Shown here: positions 17,012 to 24,039 of the stretch, one piece after another
Position numbering within the stretch: the stretch's first letter is position 1
Layout: each line of letters begins with the position of its first letter
Origin: Bacteroidales bacterium UBA4912
GTDB lineage: Bacteria > Bacteroidota > Bacteroidia > Bacteroidales > Dysgonomonadaceae
Assembly (NCBI GenBank): GCA_002398875.1
Contig: DHCC01000009.1
Span: 1-24,039, forward strand
DNA: 24,039 nt
Direction of reading: 5' to 3'
Made by a program: the position numbers and the translations under genes
The notes under the pieces: model-generated
Seen by the model: only the letters and a program-made list of their open reading frames with translations
Told to the model about the DNA's origin: nothing
Databases searched by the model: none

Positions 17012-17049
17012 GTTAGGAAAATAAGTCACAATGGACTTATTTTCCTAAC
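17012..17049 (-). promoter_or_regulatory. Perfect 16-bp stem-loop in the gap after susD
   Basis: GTTAGGAAAATAAGTC (17012-17027) and GACTTATTTTCCTAAC (17034-17049) are perfect reverse complements around a 6-base loop. In the direction of transcription it begins 9 bases after the susD stop codon and about 73 bases before the esterase start. Only weak T-rich sequence follows, so it may be a partial terminator or an mRNA-stabilising element that sets susCD expression above that of the enzyme genes. Confidence 0.8.
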
Positions 17050-17058
17050 AATTAACTA

Positions 17059-18690
17059 CTAAATGTAACCCGGATTTTGTACTAAATTTGGGTTCTTATC
17101 GATTTCCCCTTGTGGAATGGGTAGGACATAATGATGTTTATGGAATACACGTTCTTTAATTACTACGACTTCATATGTTTTTTTCCCTGTCTGAAGATCT
17201 TTTGTAACGTACATCCTGTAAGCAGGAATATTACCTACTTCTTCAGCGATACGCCAACGTCTTATATCAAACCAACGATGATCTTCATAATAAAGTTCTA
17301 CATAACGTTCATTCCGTAAACGTTCTTCAAGCTTAGTACCTGTATCAGTCACATGAGGCATTTGAACACTTGGTCTGTCTCTAATGATATTCAAGTATTT
17401 GCGACACTCATCCTCATTGCCAAGATAGAACATGGCTTCAGCGTAATTAAGTAATATCTCACCGTATCGAATAAAGGGATATGGAGAACTTCCAATTCCG
17501 CCAACGCTTGCAACAGGCTTAACTATATTTTCATCAATAAACTTTCTTGCGTAATACCCAGAATATGAGGCATTATGTCCTTCAGGGCCTTCATTGGAGT
17601 CTTTTCCTCCAGGAAGAAAACTCTCAATTTCACGATTTTGAAATGGCGCACCGTCGTAAAGTATACAATCATAAAAACGTGGATCACGTCCTACAAAAGG
17701 ATTTTGAGGATCAAAAGCAGGATCATCTTTTGGCAATAATCCTGTGGCTTTCATTTCGAAGTGTTCCGTTGCATTATGAATAGGAAAAGTTTGACAGTAA
17801 CCACCTTGACCATTAGGATAAAACCATTGTTCCAAACTATTTTCTAACCGAATGTTGTTATTAAACACTCTAACCCAAATTTGTTCTACATTGTGTAATG
17901 TTGTGAAAGTCTCCTTATAATTTGGATACAGTTTGTATACATTCATATCAATAACAGCCTTTGCCGCATCTGCCGCTTTCTGCCATTTTGTTTTGTCATT
18001 CGAGGGGTTATTTAATGGACTTGCTGCATACAATAAAACTCGTGATTTAATTGCCAATGCAGCTCCTTTAGTTGCTCTTCCAACGTTGGCGCCGGAATAA
18101 GTAACATCTAACAATCCTGCTGCTTCATCTAGTTCCTTGACAATGAAATCAACGCATTCGTCATATGTGCTACGTGCAATAAGAAGGTCATCATCTAATT
18201 GGAGTTGTTCCTTAATTAATGGTACACCTCCCCATAATGCAATTAATTTTGAATATGAATAAGCACGGAGAAATTTCATTTCGCCAATCAATCGATTTAC
18301 ACGTTGTTTATCTTGTGCGTTGAATTCACGATCCTTTACATGGTCAAGTAGATTATTACTCCGGTTTATAATTCCGTAATACGGATCCCAGAATGGAAAT
18401 GGTGTCAAATCCGTGGGAACGAGTATTCCTTCATAGTAAGATTGGTAAGCAGAACGTCCGCGCTGTCCAGCTTCGTCACATAAAGTATGTAACCACATAT
18501 AGTTATTGAAACCATTTGGCATCCTACTATACGCATCGTTTACATATGCTTCCATCAGAGCAGGGTCGTTCCATACATCCTCTTGAGAGATTTTATCTAA
18601 AGGCTTAAGCTCTAAAAAGTTATCATTGCATGATATAAACGAATATGCAATAACTATTAAGAAATATTTATAAATATTGATATGTTTCAT
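17059..18690 (-). CDS. susD: SusD/RagB-family glycan-binding outer membrane lipoprotein
   Basis: The protein has 543 residues and starts with a lipoprotein leader ending FISC (Cys21). It begins with the family opening FLELKPLDKISQEDVWNDP (about 26-44). Tetratricopeptide-like helices follow (NRLIGEMKFLRAYSYSKLI; AALAIKSRVLLYAASPLNNP). The conserved C-terminal block is ERLRNERYVELYYEDHRWFD followed by IRRWRIAEE, then YVLPIPQGEIDKNPNLVQNPGY. SusD proteins cap the SusC barrel at the cell surface and bind the glycan before import. The gene starts 23 bp after susC, as is normal for the pair. The symbol denotes the family; the bound sugar is unknown. Confidence 0.95.
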   Translation of the reverse strand: MKHINIYKYFLIVIAYSFISCNDNFLELKPLDKISQEDVWNDPALMEAYVNDAYSRMPNGFNNYMWLHTLCDEAGQRGRSAYQSYYEGILVPTDLTPFPFWDPYYGIINRSNNLLDHVKDREFNAQDKQRVNRLIGEMKFLRAYSYSKLIALWGGVPLIKEQLQLDDDLLIARSTYDECVDFIVKELDEAAGLLDVTYSGANVGRATKGAALAIKSRVLLYAASPLNNPSNDKTKWQKAADAAKAVIDMNVYKLYPNYKETFTTLHNVEQIWVRVFNNNIRLENSLEQWFYPNGQGGYCQTFPIHNATEHFEMKATGLLPKDDPAFDPQNPFVGRDPRFYDCILYDGAPFQNREIESFLPGGKDSNEGPEGHNASYSGYYARKFIDENIVKPVASVGGIGSSPYPFIRYGEILLNYAEAMFYLGNEDECRKYLNIIRDRPSVQMPHVTDTGTKLEERLRNERYVELYYEDHRWFDIRRWRIAEEVGNIPAYRMYVTKDLQTGKKTYEVVVIKERVFHKHHYVLPIPQGEIDKNPNLVQNPGYI

Positions 18691-18713
18691 AATTTATAAA
18701 ATGTATATTTTAA

Positions 18714-21700
18714 TTAAAATGTTAAATTCAATCCAAAATTAATAATCCGGTTTTGAGGATAGAATGCTGCCATCGATGTTGCTTCCGGGTCAAACCATTT
18801 GATGTGGTCATACAATATCAACAAGTTAAAACCATTAGCATAGACTCTAAGTTTCTCCATTTTTACTTTTGATAAAATTGTTTCTGGTAAAGTATACCCA
18901 ATTTCCAAATTTTTCAAACGCAAAAATGAAGCATCTTTAAGCCAAAAAGTAGATTGATAGCCACTAATCCCTCCTTGGGAAGCGAGTTGCGGATATTTTG
19001 AATTGGGATTTGATTCGGTATATCGGTTAGCAGCTATATCATGCAATGTATTGCGGAACATTCCAGATTCCGTATAAAGATATTGCCATGCCCTACCTTG
19101 TCCTTGAAGTAGCATGCTCATATCTAAGTTCTTATATGAAAGGCTAAAATTTACACCGTAAATAATCTCCGGAATATTAGTTTTATTTAAACGAACACGG
19201 TCAGCTGCACTAATTTTGCCATCGTTATCGTAATCTTTATATTTTAAATCACCAACTCTTGTTCCTGTAGGATGCGGGCTATTGTCAATTTCCTCTTGAG
19301 TTCGGTAAATTCCGTCAGAAATGTAGTATAATGAGGTCCCCATTTGAAGGCCGGTTTGCCTTTGCCAAGGCTGTGCAGCTGCAGCTTCATCAATGTCGAT
19401 AATTTTATTTTTCGCTAAAGAAAAATTACCAGTGATACCATATTGCCAATCACCTTTTTTGTTGAAATGTGACAACTCTACTTCAAAACCCTTATTTTCA
19501 ACGATTCCGATATTTTCATTGGGGAGACTCAAACCTGTATAATTAGGTATAGATGCATTCCTGGCAGTCAAGATATTATTTCTCCGTTGTTTAAAAAAAT
19601 CAGCTGTTAAACCAAACAATCCATCCCACATGTTTAAATCCATACCTACGTTATATGTATTTTGGACTTCCCAGGTAATATTTGGGTTAGGGGACACACC
19701 ATGAGTGATTCCTTTGACCGGATCAGAACCTGATCCCAGAAAATATCCATTCGTGAATGTATACGTACTTAGAAATTGGAACGCTGAAACAGCATCATTT
19801 CCCATCTGCCCCCAAGAAGCTCGAATCTTCAGGTTGTTGATATCAGGACTGATATCCTTGATAAATTCTTCCTCCGATACTCTCCATCCCAGAGATACTC
19901 CGGGGAAGAAACCCCATCTGCGATCCTTTGGAAAGATTGAAGAACCATCGAAACGGAAATTAAAGTCAATAAGATAACGATCCATATACCCATAACTGAA
20001 TCGTCCCAAGAAAGTACGACGTGCTAATTCGGAAGCTGTCCCATTTGCAACTTGGTTTTGTTCATCTCCTGCAAATAACTCGTCAATAGATTCTGACATG
20101 TAATTTCTTCTAAGTGCATCAAAGCTATCTTGTTTTTGACTTAATTGTTCAAAGGCTACAAAAGAGTTGACAGAGTGATTGCCAAATTGTCTGTCATATT
20201 TTAATTTAGAATTAAGCATAAGACGATTAAGATAAATCGATTCTTCGCTTAATTGAGGCTTTGTCAATGCACCACCTAGCTTTGGTTCATACGTGTCGGT
20301 TATAGCATTGTAATTATATACTGTCCATGGTTTTAGCCAGTTTTTATTAAAGGTATTATTACGATCCCATGCGGCAAAGCCATCGATTCCTAATCCTTTA
20401 ACCCAAGGTATTTTAACATCAAAACGAAAAGTTGTATGGTACATGCTATATCTTGATTTCCTATATCCTCCATCGTCGGTAGCCATTGCTACTGGATTTT
20501 CGCCTCGCTCTAGACCAGGACCAGGTAAACCATTGGGATAATAGGCTACAAGCCAAGGAAAATTATACATTGTCGTTCCAAAAATAGTACTGGAGCTTTG
20601 ATTCGGTCTTGTTCTGTCAGACTGATTCATTGAAAGATCCATTGATAAAGTAATATTATCGGTAACTGTTGCATCAATATTGGAACGTAAGCCTATGATC
20701 GTATAATCATGTATTCCATTTTTAACTATTGAATTTTGATTCGAGTAGCTTCCAGACATATAATATTTTACCCTATTACTGCCACCTTGTAGTGACAAGT
20801 TATGCTGTTGTTGGGTACTAAATGTTTTAAAAGTTTCTGCTGGCCAATCCGTATCGGGGTAATTTATTGGATCTGATCCATCTCCAAATTTGGCAATCTC
20901 TTCCTTCGAGAATCTATCTGGCTGACCTTCCCTATTAAGCATTTCGTTATATACTTGAGCATATTCAGCTGCATTCGACATTTCAGGCCAACGAGTAGGC
21001 TGTGACAATGCATAATTCATTGTATAATTAAAAGTTGGTTTCTTTCCATCAACTCCCCTTTTGGTAGTTATTAAAATTACACCGTTGGCAGCTTGTGCTC
21101 CGTAGATTGCCGCAGAAGCGTCTTTTAATACCGTAATGCTTTCAATTTCATTAGGATCCAGTTGATTATAACCACTACGCCCCCACACACCATCGATTAC
21201 AAAAAGAGGTGATGTAGAGCCCAATGTGCTTCTACCTCGTATCAATATATTGGATATATTCTCACCAGGTTCTCCGGATCTATTATTTGCAAAAATGCCT
21301 GATAAACGTCCAGCCAACGAGTTAGATACAGAGATTGCAGGACTTTCTACAAGCTTTTCACCATCAACGTTAGAAACTGAACCAGTTAAAGTCACTTTAC
21401 GTTGTACTCCATAACCAACAACCACTACTTCATCTATTAGTTTAGTATCTTCCTGTAAAACTATATTGAATGTTGTTTTACCCGATGTATTGATATCTTG
21501 TCCCATATACCCAATATAGGTGATTTGAAGCACTGCATCAGGTTCAATGTTCAGTGAAAAACTGCCATCCAGTTCCGAAATAGTTCCATTCGTAGTACCT
21601 TTTTCCATAATATTGGCACCTATAATGGCTTCTCCATCTTTGTCTGTAACTTTTCCGGTGACTCGCTTTTTTTGTTGTTGGAGAACTTCTTCCTCATTTA

Positions 21701-22076
21701 ATATTTTATCCGAAGTCTCTTTTATAATGTAGATTGAGCGATCGGAAATAAAATAAGTATTATTTGTAGCATCCAGGACTTCATTCAAGATTTCATCGAT
21801 TGTCCCATTATTAAAATTAACCGAGACTTTCCGGTCAATATCTATAATATCATCCTGATAAAAGAAAATAAATTCGCTGTTTTTTTCTATTTCTGAAAAG
21901 ATTTGATTAATCGTTTTGTTATTAAGATGTAACGATAATTTTGTCGACTGAGAGTAACTGTTATTAGATATACATATGCCAACTCCCAGAATAAAAAATA
22001 AAAGAGATACTTTCATAATTCGACATGTTCTTATAATATTAGCCTTTTTTAAGCCAATGTGTTTAATATTTGTCAT
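18714..22076 (-). CDS. susC: SusC/RagA-family TonB-dependent transporter with N-terminal STN domain
   Basis: I start the protein at the ATG at 22074-22076, giving 1120 residues; an upstream in-frame ATG at 22154 would add 26 residues but lies inside a hairpin. The chosen start gives MTNIKHIGLKKANIIRTCRI and then a signal peptide ending NNSYSQ, the usual SusC beginning. An STN (secretin/TonB short N-terminal) domain follows (about 45-120), then a carboxypeptidase-regulatory-like domain (about 140-210: VTGKVTDKDGEAIIGANI), the TonB plug (DEVVVVGYGVQRKVTLTGSV; IESITVLKDASAAIYG), and a beta barrel to the C-terminal NFGLNLTF. The STN domain is the part that talks to FecR proteins, so this transporter also signals substrate presence. 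SusD follows at 23 bp. Confidence 0.95.
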   Translation of the reverse strand: MTNIKHIGLKKANIIRTCRIMKVSLLFFILGVGICISNNSYSQSTKLSLHLNNKTINQIFSEIEKNSEFIFFYQDDIIDIDRKVSVNFNNGTIDEILNEVLDATNNTYFISDRSIYIIKETSDKILNEEEVLQQQKKRVTGKVTDKDGEAIIGANIMEKGTTNGTISELDGSFSLNIEPDAVLQITYIGYMGQDINTSGKTTFNIVLQEDTKLIDEVVVVGYGVQRKVTLTGSVSNVDGEKLVESPAISVSNSLAGRLSGIFANNRSGEPGENISNILIRGRSTLGSTSPLFVIDGVWGRSGYNQLDPNEIESITVLKDASAAIYGAQAANGVILITTKRGVDGKKPTFNYTMNYALSQPTRWPEMSNAAEYAQVYNEMLNREGQPDRFSKEEIAKFGDGSDPINYPDTDWPAETFKTFSTQQQHNLSLQGGSNRVKYYMSGSYSNQNSIVKNGIHDYTIIGLRSNIDATVTDNITLSMDLSMNQSDRTRPNQSSSTIFGTTMYNFPWLVAYYPNGLPGPGLERGENPVAMATDDGGYRKSRYSMYHTTFRFDVKIPWVKGLGIDGFAAWDRNNTFNKNWLKPWTVYNYNAITDTYEPKLGGALTKPQLSEESIYLNRLMLNSKLKYDRQFGNHSVNSFVAFEQLSQKQDSFDALRRNYMSESIDELFAGDEQNQVANGTASELARRTFLGRFSYGYMDRYLIDFNFRFDGSSIFPKDRRWGFFPGVSLGWRVSEEEFIKDISPDINNLKIRASWGQMGNDAVSAFQFLSTYTFTNGYFLGSGSDPVKGITHGVSPNPNITWEVQNTYNVGMDLNMWDGLFGLTADFFKQRRNNILTARNASIPNYTGLSLPNENIGIVENKGFEVELSHFNKKGDWQYGITGNFSLAKNKIIDIDEAAAAQPWQRQTGLQMGTSLYYISDGIYRTQEEIDNSPHPTGTRVGDLKYKDYDNDGKISAADRVRLNKTNIPEIIYGVNFSLSYKNLDMSMLLQGQGRAWQYLYTESGMFRNTLHDIAANRYTESNPNSKYPQLASQGGISGYQSTFWLKDASFLRLKNLEIGYTLPETILSKVKMEKLRVYANGFNLLILYDHIKWFDPEATSMAAFYPQNRIINFGLNLTF

Positions 22077-22130
22077 ACATTTGTAATGATTTAAATTTAA
22101 AATTTTAATTGGTTTTACATTTAAGTTATG

Positions 22131-22159
22131 ACCGGATGATACTGAATCTATCATCCGGT
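22131..22159 (-). promoter_or_regulatory. 11-bp stem-loop in the susC leader
   Basis: ACCGGATGATA (22131-22141) and TATCATCCGGT (22149-22159) are perfect reverse complements around a 7-base loop. It lies between the fecR stop and the chosen susC start, which comes about 55 bases after it. No T-run follows, so a strong terminator is unlikely; a role in the susC leader RNA (attenuation, stability or an antisense-RNA target) is inferred. No clear Bacteroidota promoter (TTTG ... TAnnTTTG) is seen in this gap. Confidence 0.65.
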
Positions 22160-22209
22160 TTCATTTTAATAAGTGTCAGGTTTTAATCATAGGCAAATTC
22201 TTTTAAAAT

Positions 22210-23403
22210 TTAGGATTTTGTTTTTATTATGTAAAATCTATCGTTAATTTTTCTATAAGTTATGGGTAAAGCGCCGGACAGTTCTTCAAGTAGTTTATCC
22301 ATGTCGTCTTTCAGATCGAGTTTCCCGGAACATTTCAATTCGGCTATGGAAGTATCGCATTCGATTTGTATACCATAGTATCTTTCGATGCGAGTTACAA
22401 TTTTTGCTAAACTCTCACTTTCGAATTGATACAATCCCTGTGTCCATAAAATATAGACACCCGCATCCACATTTTCAACGGTGTGGGAACCTTCTATATC
22501 AGAATACATTTGATCCGGTTTGAGGATAATACTATTGTCGCTTGTATTTGATGAAATGCTTACCGATCCTGATAAAAGTACAACGCTGTTTGCTTTATCG
22601 GCTTCATATGCCGACACGTTGAACTTTGTTCCCAACACCTCGATATTCATTTGATTCGTTTTTATCATAAACGGGCGTTTCTTATCTTCTGAAACTTCTA
22701 TGTAGACTTCCCCATCAACGTAAATCTCCCTTTTCTCTTTGTCGAATTCGGTAGGATATGTAATCTTACTACCTGCATTAACCCATGTTTTTGTCCCATC
22801 AGAAAAAGTTATAACGGAGCGTTTTCCATAAGGCGTTATCAACTGGTTATAAAGAGAAGTCTCCTTCTTTAAAATAATGTTGTTATCGGCTTTTATACCT
22901 TCTTCTTCATATTGGATAGTAGACTCTATATTTTTTAAAATGACAGTATTATTTGCTGATACGATTAACTTGGTGTCGGAGGAATATAAGTCGTTATTGT
23001 CTGTTGTTGCCTGTGCAAAGATTGAGATATCTTGTCCATTTTTATTGTTTTTATTAAAGATTAGTGGAATGCACATTATAATAGCAACACATGCTGCTAT
23101 GGTTGATATACTCAATACAATTCTTTTTTTAGTTCTTCTTATCTTTTTGCGACGAATTTGGTTTTGTAATGAATTTATGCACTCAGATACTTCTGAAGTA
23201 GACATGCTGAAATTGTTGAATTGAATACTATTTTTATAGAGGTTGATTGCTTCTTCAATCGGCAATCTCAAGATTGAGTATTTTTCAACAATATCATTCC
23301 AAAACAGTGTGTCATTTTCACTCTTGAAAAGCTGCCATCTCTGAAAATCCTTATCTTTGAGGAAATCTATTGCGGTATAGTTTTTATATTTATACGCCTG
23401 CAT
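22210..23403 (-). CDS. FecR-family anti-sigma factor
   Basis: The protein has 397 residues. The cytoplasmic N-terminal part (1-90) would hold the sigma factor. One membrane segment lies at about 95-116 (IVLSISTIAACVAIIMCIPL) after a basic run RRKKIRRTKKR. The periplasmic FecR domain (about 186-285) shows TPYGKRSVITFSDGTKTWVN, GSKITYPTEF, REIYVDGEVYIEV and VLGTKFNVSAY. The C-terminal DUF4974 domain (about 325-394) is the part thought to meet the STN domain of the transporter. It lies 99 bp after the sigma gene and 133 bp before the susC start, the standard order sigma-fecR-susC-susD. It relays the loaded state of SusC to the sigma factor. Confidence 0.93.
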   Translation of the reverse strand: MQAYKYKNYTAIDFLKDKDFQRWQLFKSENDTLFWNDIVEKYSILRLPIEEAINLYKNSIQFNNFSMSTSEVSECINSLQNQIRRKKIRRTKKRIVLSISTIAACVAIIMCIPLIFNKNNKNGQDISIFAQATTDNNDLYSSDTKLIVSANNTVILKNIESTIQYEEEGIKADNNIILKKETSLYNQLITPYGKRSVITFSDGTKTWVNAGSKITYPTEFDKEKREIYVDGEVYIEVSEDKKRPFMIKTNQMNIEVLGTKFNVSAYEADKANSVVLLSGSVSISSNTSDNSIILKPDQMYSDIEGSHTVENVDAGVYILWTQGLYQFESESLAKIVTRIERYYGIQIECDTSIAELKCSGKLDLKDDMDKLLEELSGALPITYRKINDRFYIIKTKS

Positions 23404-23502
23404 TTATTCCATCTTTTTTATATATACAAACGAGACAATTTTTTGTACCCATTTTTTATAAATAAAATGAAAATTAATAGAAAATCAGTATTAAAGAACA
23501 GG

Positions 23503-24039
23503 TTAAAAGTAACTGCTCGCCATCCTCAATCGGTTCAGGGAACGGGATATTAATTTCCGGGCGGCATGTTCCGTTATATGCATTATTTCGGCTATTTCAT
23601 CATATTCCAGTTCCTGCATAAACCGAAGATAAACAGCCTCTTTTTGGCGAGAAGTGAGTTCTGAAAGAAGCTCATCAAGTTGCTGTTTAATAATGGTACG
23701 ATCTTCTTCATCAATTATCTTGTCTAGCACGGTTGTCGTTATGGAAAAACTGATGATCTCTTCGGATATTTCGGTCGTTGCTGAAACAGCTTTGGATTTA
23801 TAGATGTTGTACAGCCTGTTTTTAAGGGATTTTAGCAAAAAAAATTTTAAATGATTAATGGAAGTGAAGTTTTTTTTCTCAAAATACATTTTCAGAAATA
23901 CATCCTGAATTACATCCTTGACAACATCTTTTCCAAATCCCATACTAATACCATATGAATACAAATCGTTTAAATAAAACTGATAAAAAAAAGAAAATGC
24001 ATCTTCATTCCCTTCTTGAAATTTTCTAAATATATTATT
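23503..24039 (-). CDS. ECF RNA polymerase sigma factor, cut by the window edge
   Basis: The open frame continues to the last base of the window, giving 178 visible residues with no start codon seen; the first part reads FRKFQEGNEDAFSFFYQFY, the start of sigma region 2. Region 2 continues with VVKDVIQDVFLKMY. Region 4 is clear near the C-terminus: LTSRQKEAVYLRFMQELEYD, then EIAEIMHITEHAARKLISRS, a helix-turn-helix for -35 recognition. A TTG at 23964 could look like a start but lies inside region 2, so it is not the true one. It pairs with the FecR gene downstream and probably drives the susC operon when released. Confidence 0.92.
   Translation of the reverse strand, partial: NNIFRKFQEGNEDAFSFFYQFYLNDLYSYGISMGFGKDVVKDVIQDVFLKMYFEKKNFTSINHLKFFLLKSLKNRLYNIYKSKAVSATTEISEEIISFSITTTVLDKIIDEEDRTIIKQQLDELLSELTSRQKEAVYLRFMQELEYDEIAEIMHITEHAARKLISRSLNRLRMASSYF

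Noticed and set aside
22077..22154. Longer susC reading from ATG at 22154 (26 extra residues)
   Set aside because: The extra residues do not look like a SusC leader and the ATG lies within a perfect hairpin; the ATG at 22076 gives the usual SusC N-terminus.
22877..23224. 115-residue plus-strand open frame opposite fecR
   Set aside because: It is the antisense of the membrane segment and flanking part of fecR, which explains its hydrophobic look.
23503..23964. Sigma factor starting at the TTG at 23964
   Set aside because: The frame stays open to the window edge and the upstream residues match sigma region 2, so the gene is truncated by the window and does not start here.
1..24039. CRISPR array or toxin-antitoxin/defence system
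   Set aside because: No regularly spaced repeats and no recognisable defence, nuclease or toxin genes are seen; the intact genes form a glycan utilization locus.

Overview
The window reads as chromosomal DNA of a Bacteroidales bacterium (phylum Bacteroidota). The evidence is a SusC/SusD pair, a FecR anti-sigma factor with an ECF sigma factor, lipoproteins with loose Bacteroidota lipoboxes, Tat-exported Gfo/Idh/MocA oxidoreductases, AT-rich spacers, and a tRNA 3' end that lacks an encoded CCA. The genus cannot be fixed from sequence reading alone.

From about 1039 to the right edge, every intact gene lies on the minus strand, so the locus is read from right to left. It is a polysaccharide (or glycoside) utilization locus. 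The upstream end (right) holds an ECF sigma factor cut by the window edge, a FecR-type anti-sigma factor, a SusC-type TonB-dependent transporter with an N-terminal STN signalling domain, and a SusD-type glycan-binding lipoprotein. A perfect 16-bp hairpin follows susD. Next come three exported alpha/beta-hydrolase esterases, two of them tandem paralogues with a second, degenerate hydrolase domain. After those come a lipoprotein sugar isomerase/epimerase-like TIM barrel, a Tat-exported Gfo/Idh/MocA oxidoreductase, a DUF6807 (PmoA-like) protein, a second Tat-exported oxidoreductase with a cysteine cluster, and an oligogalacturonate-lyase-like beta-propeller lipoprotein. A decayed stretch (about 4049-4993) holds remnants of a third Gfo/Idh/MocA gene and of a mannitol-dehydrogenase-family gene. 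The last gene is a large GH2-like protein.

The left edge (1-1022) is different. It has the 3' end of a tRNA with a strong intrinsic terminator, then plus-strand wreckage of a mobile element: a frameshifted N-terminal arm of a Bacteroidota tyrosine recombinase joined directly to the C-terminal half of a RepA-like AAA ATPase. This looks like an internally deleted mobilizable element beside its tRNA target. It ends 16 bases from the stop codon of the GH2-like gene.

Inferred working model: SusC/SusD import a decorated glycoside, and the STN-FecR-sigma relay reports its arrival. Esterases remove acyl groups, and the propeller, GH2-like and Gfo/isomerase/DUF6807 proteins process the sugar, apparently all outside the cytoplasm. 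An exported oxidoreductase-isomerase set recalls the C3-oxidation (3-keto-glycoside) route of glycoside cleavage described in Bacteroides, but the DUF1080-type protein often found with it is absent from this window. The substrate is not determined.
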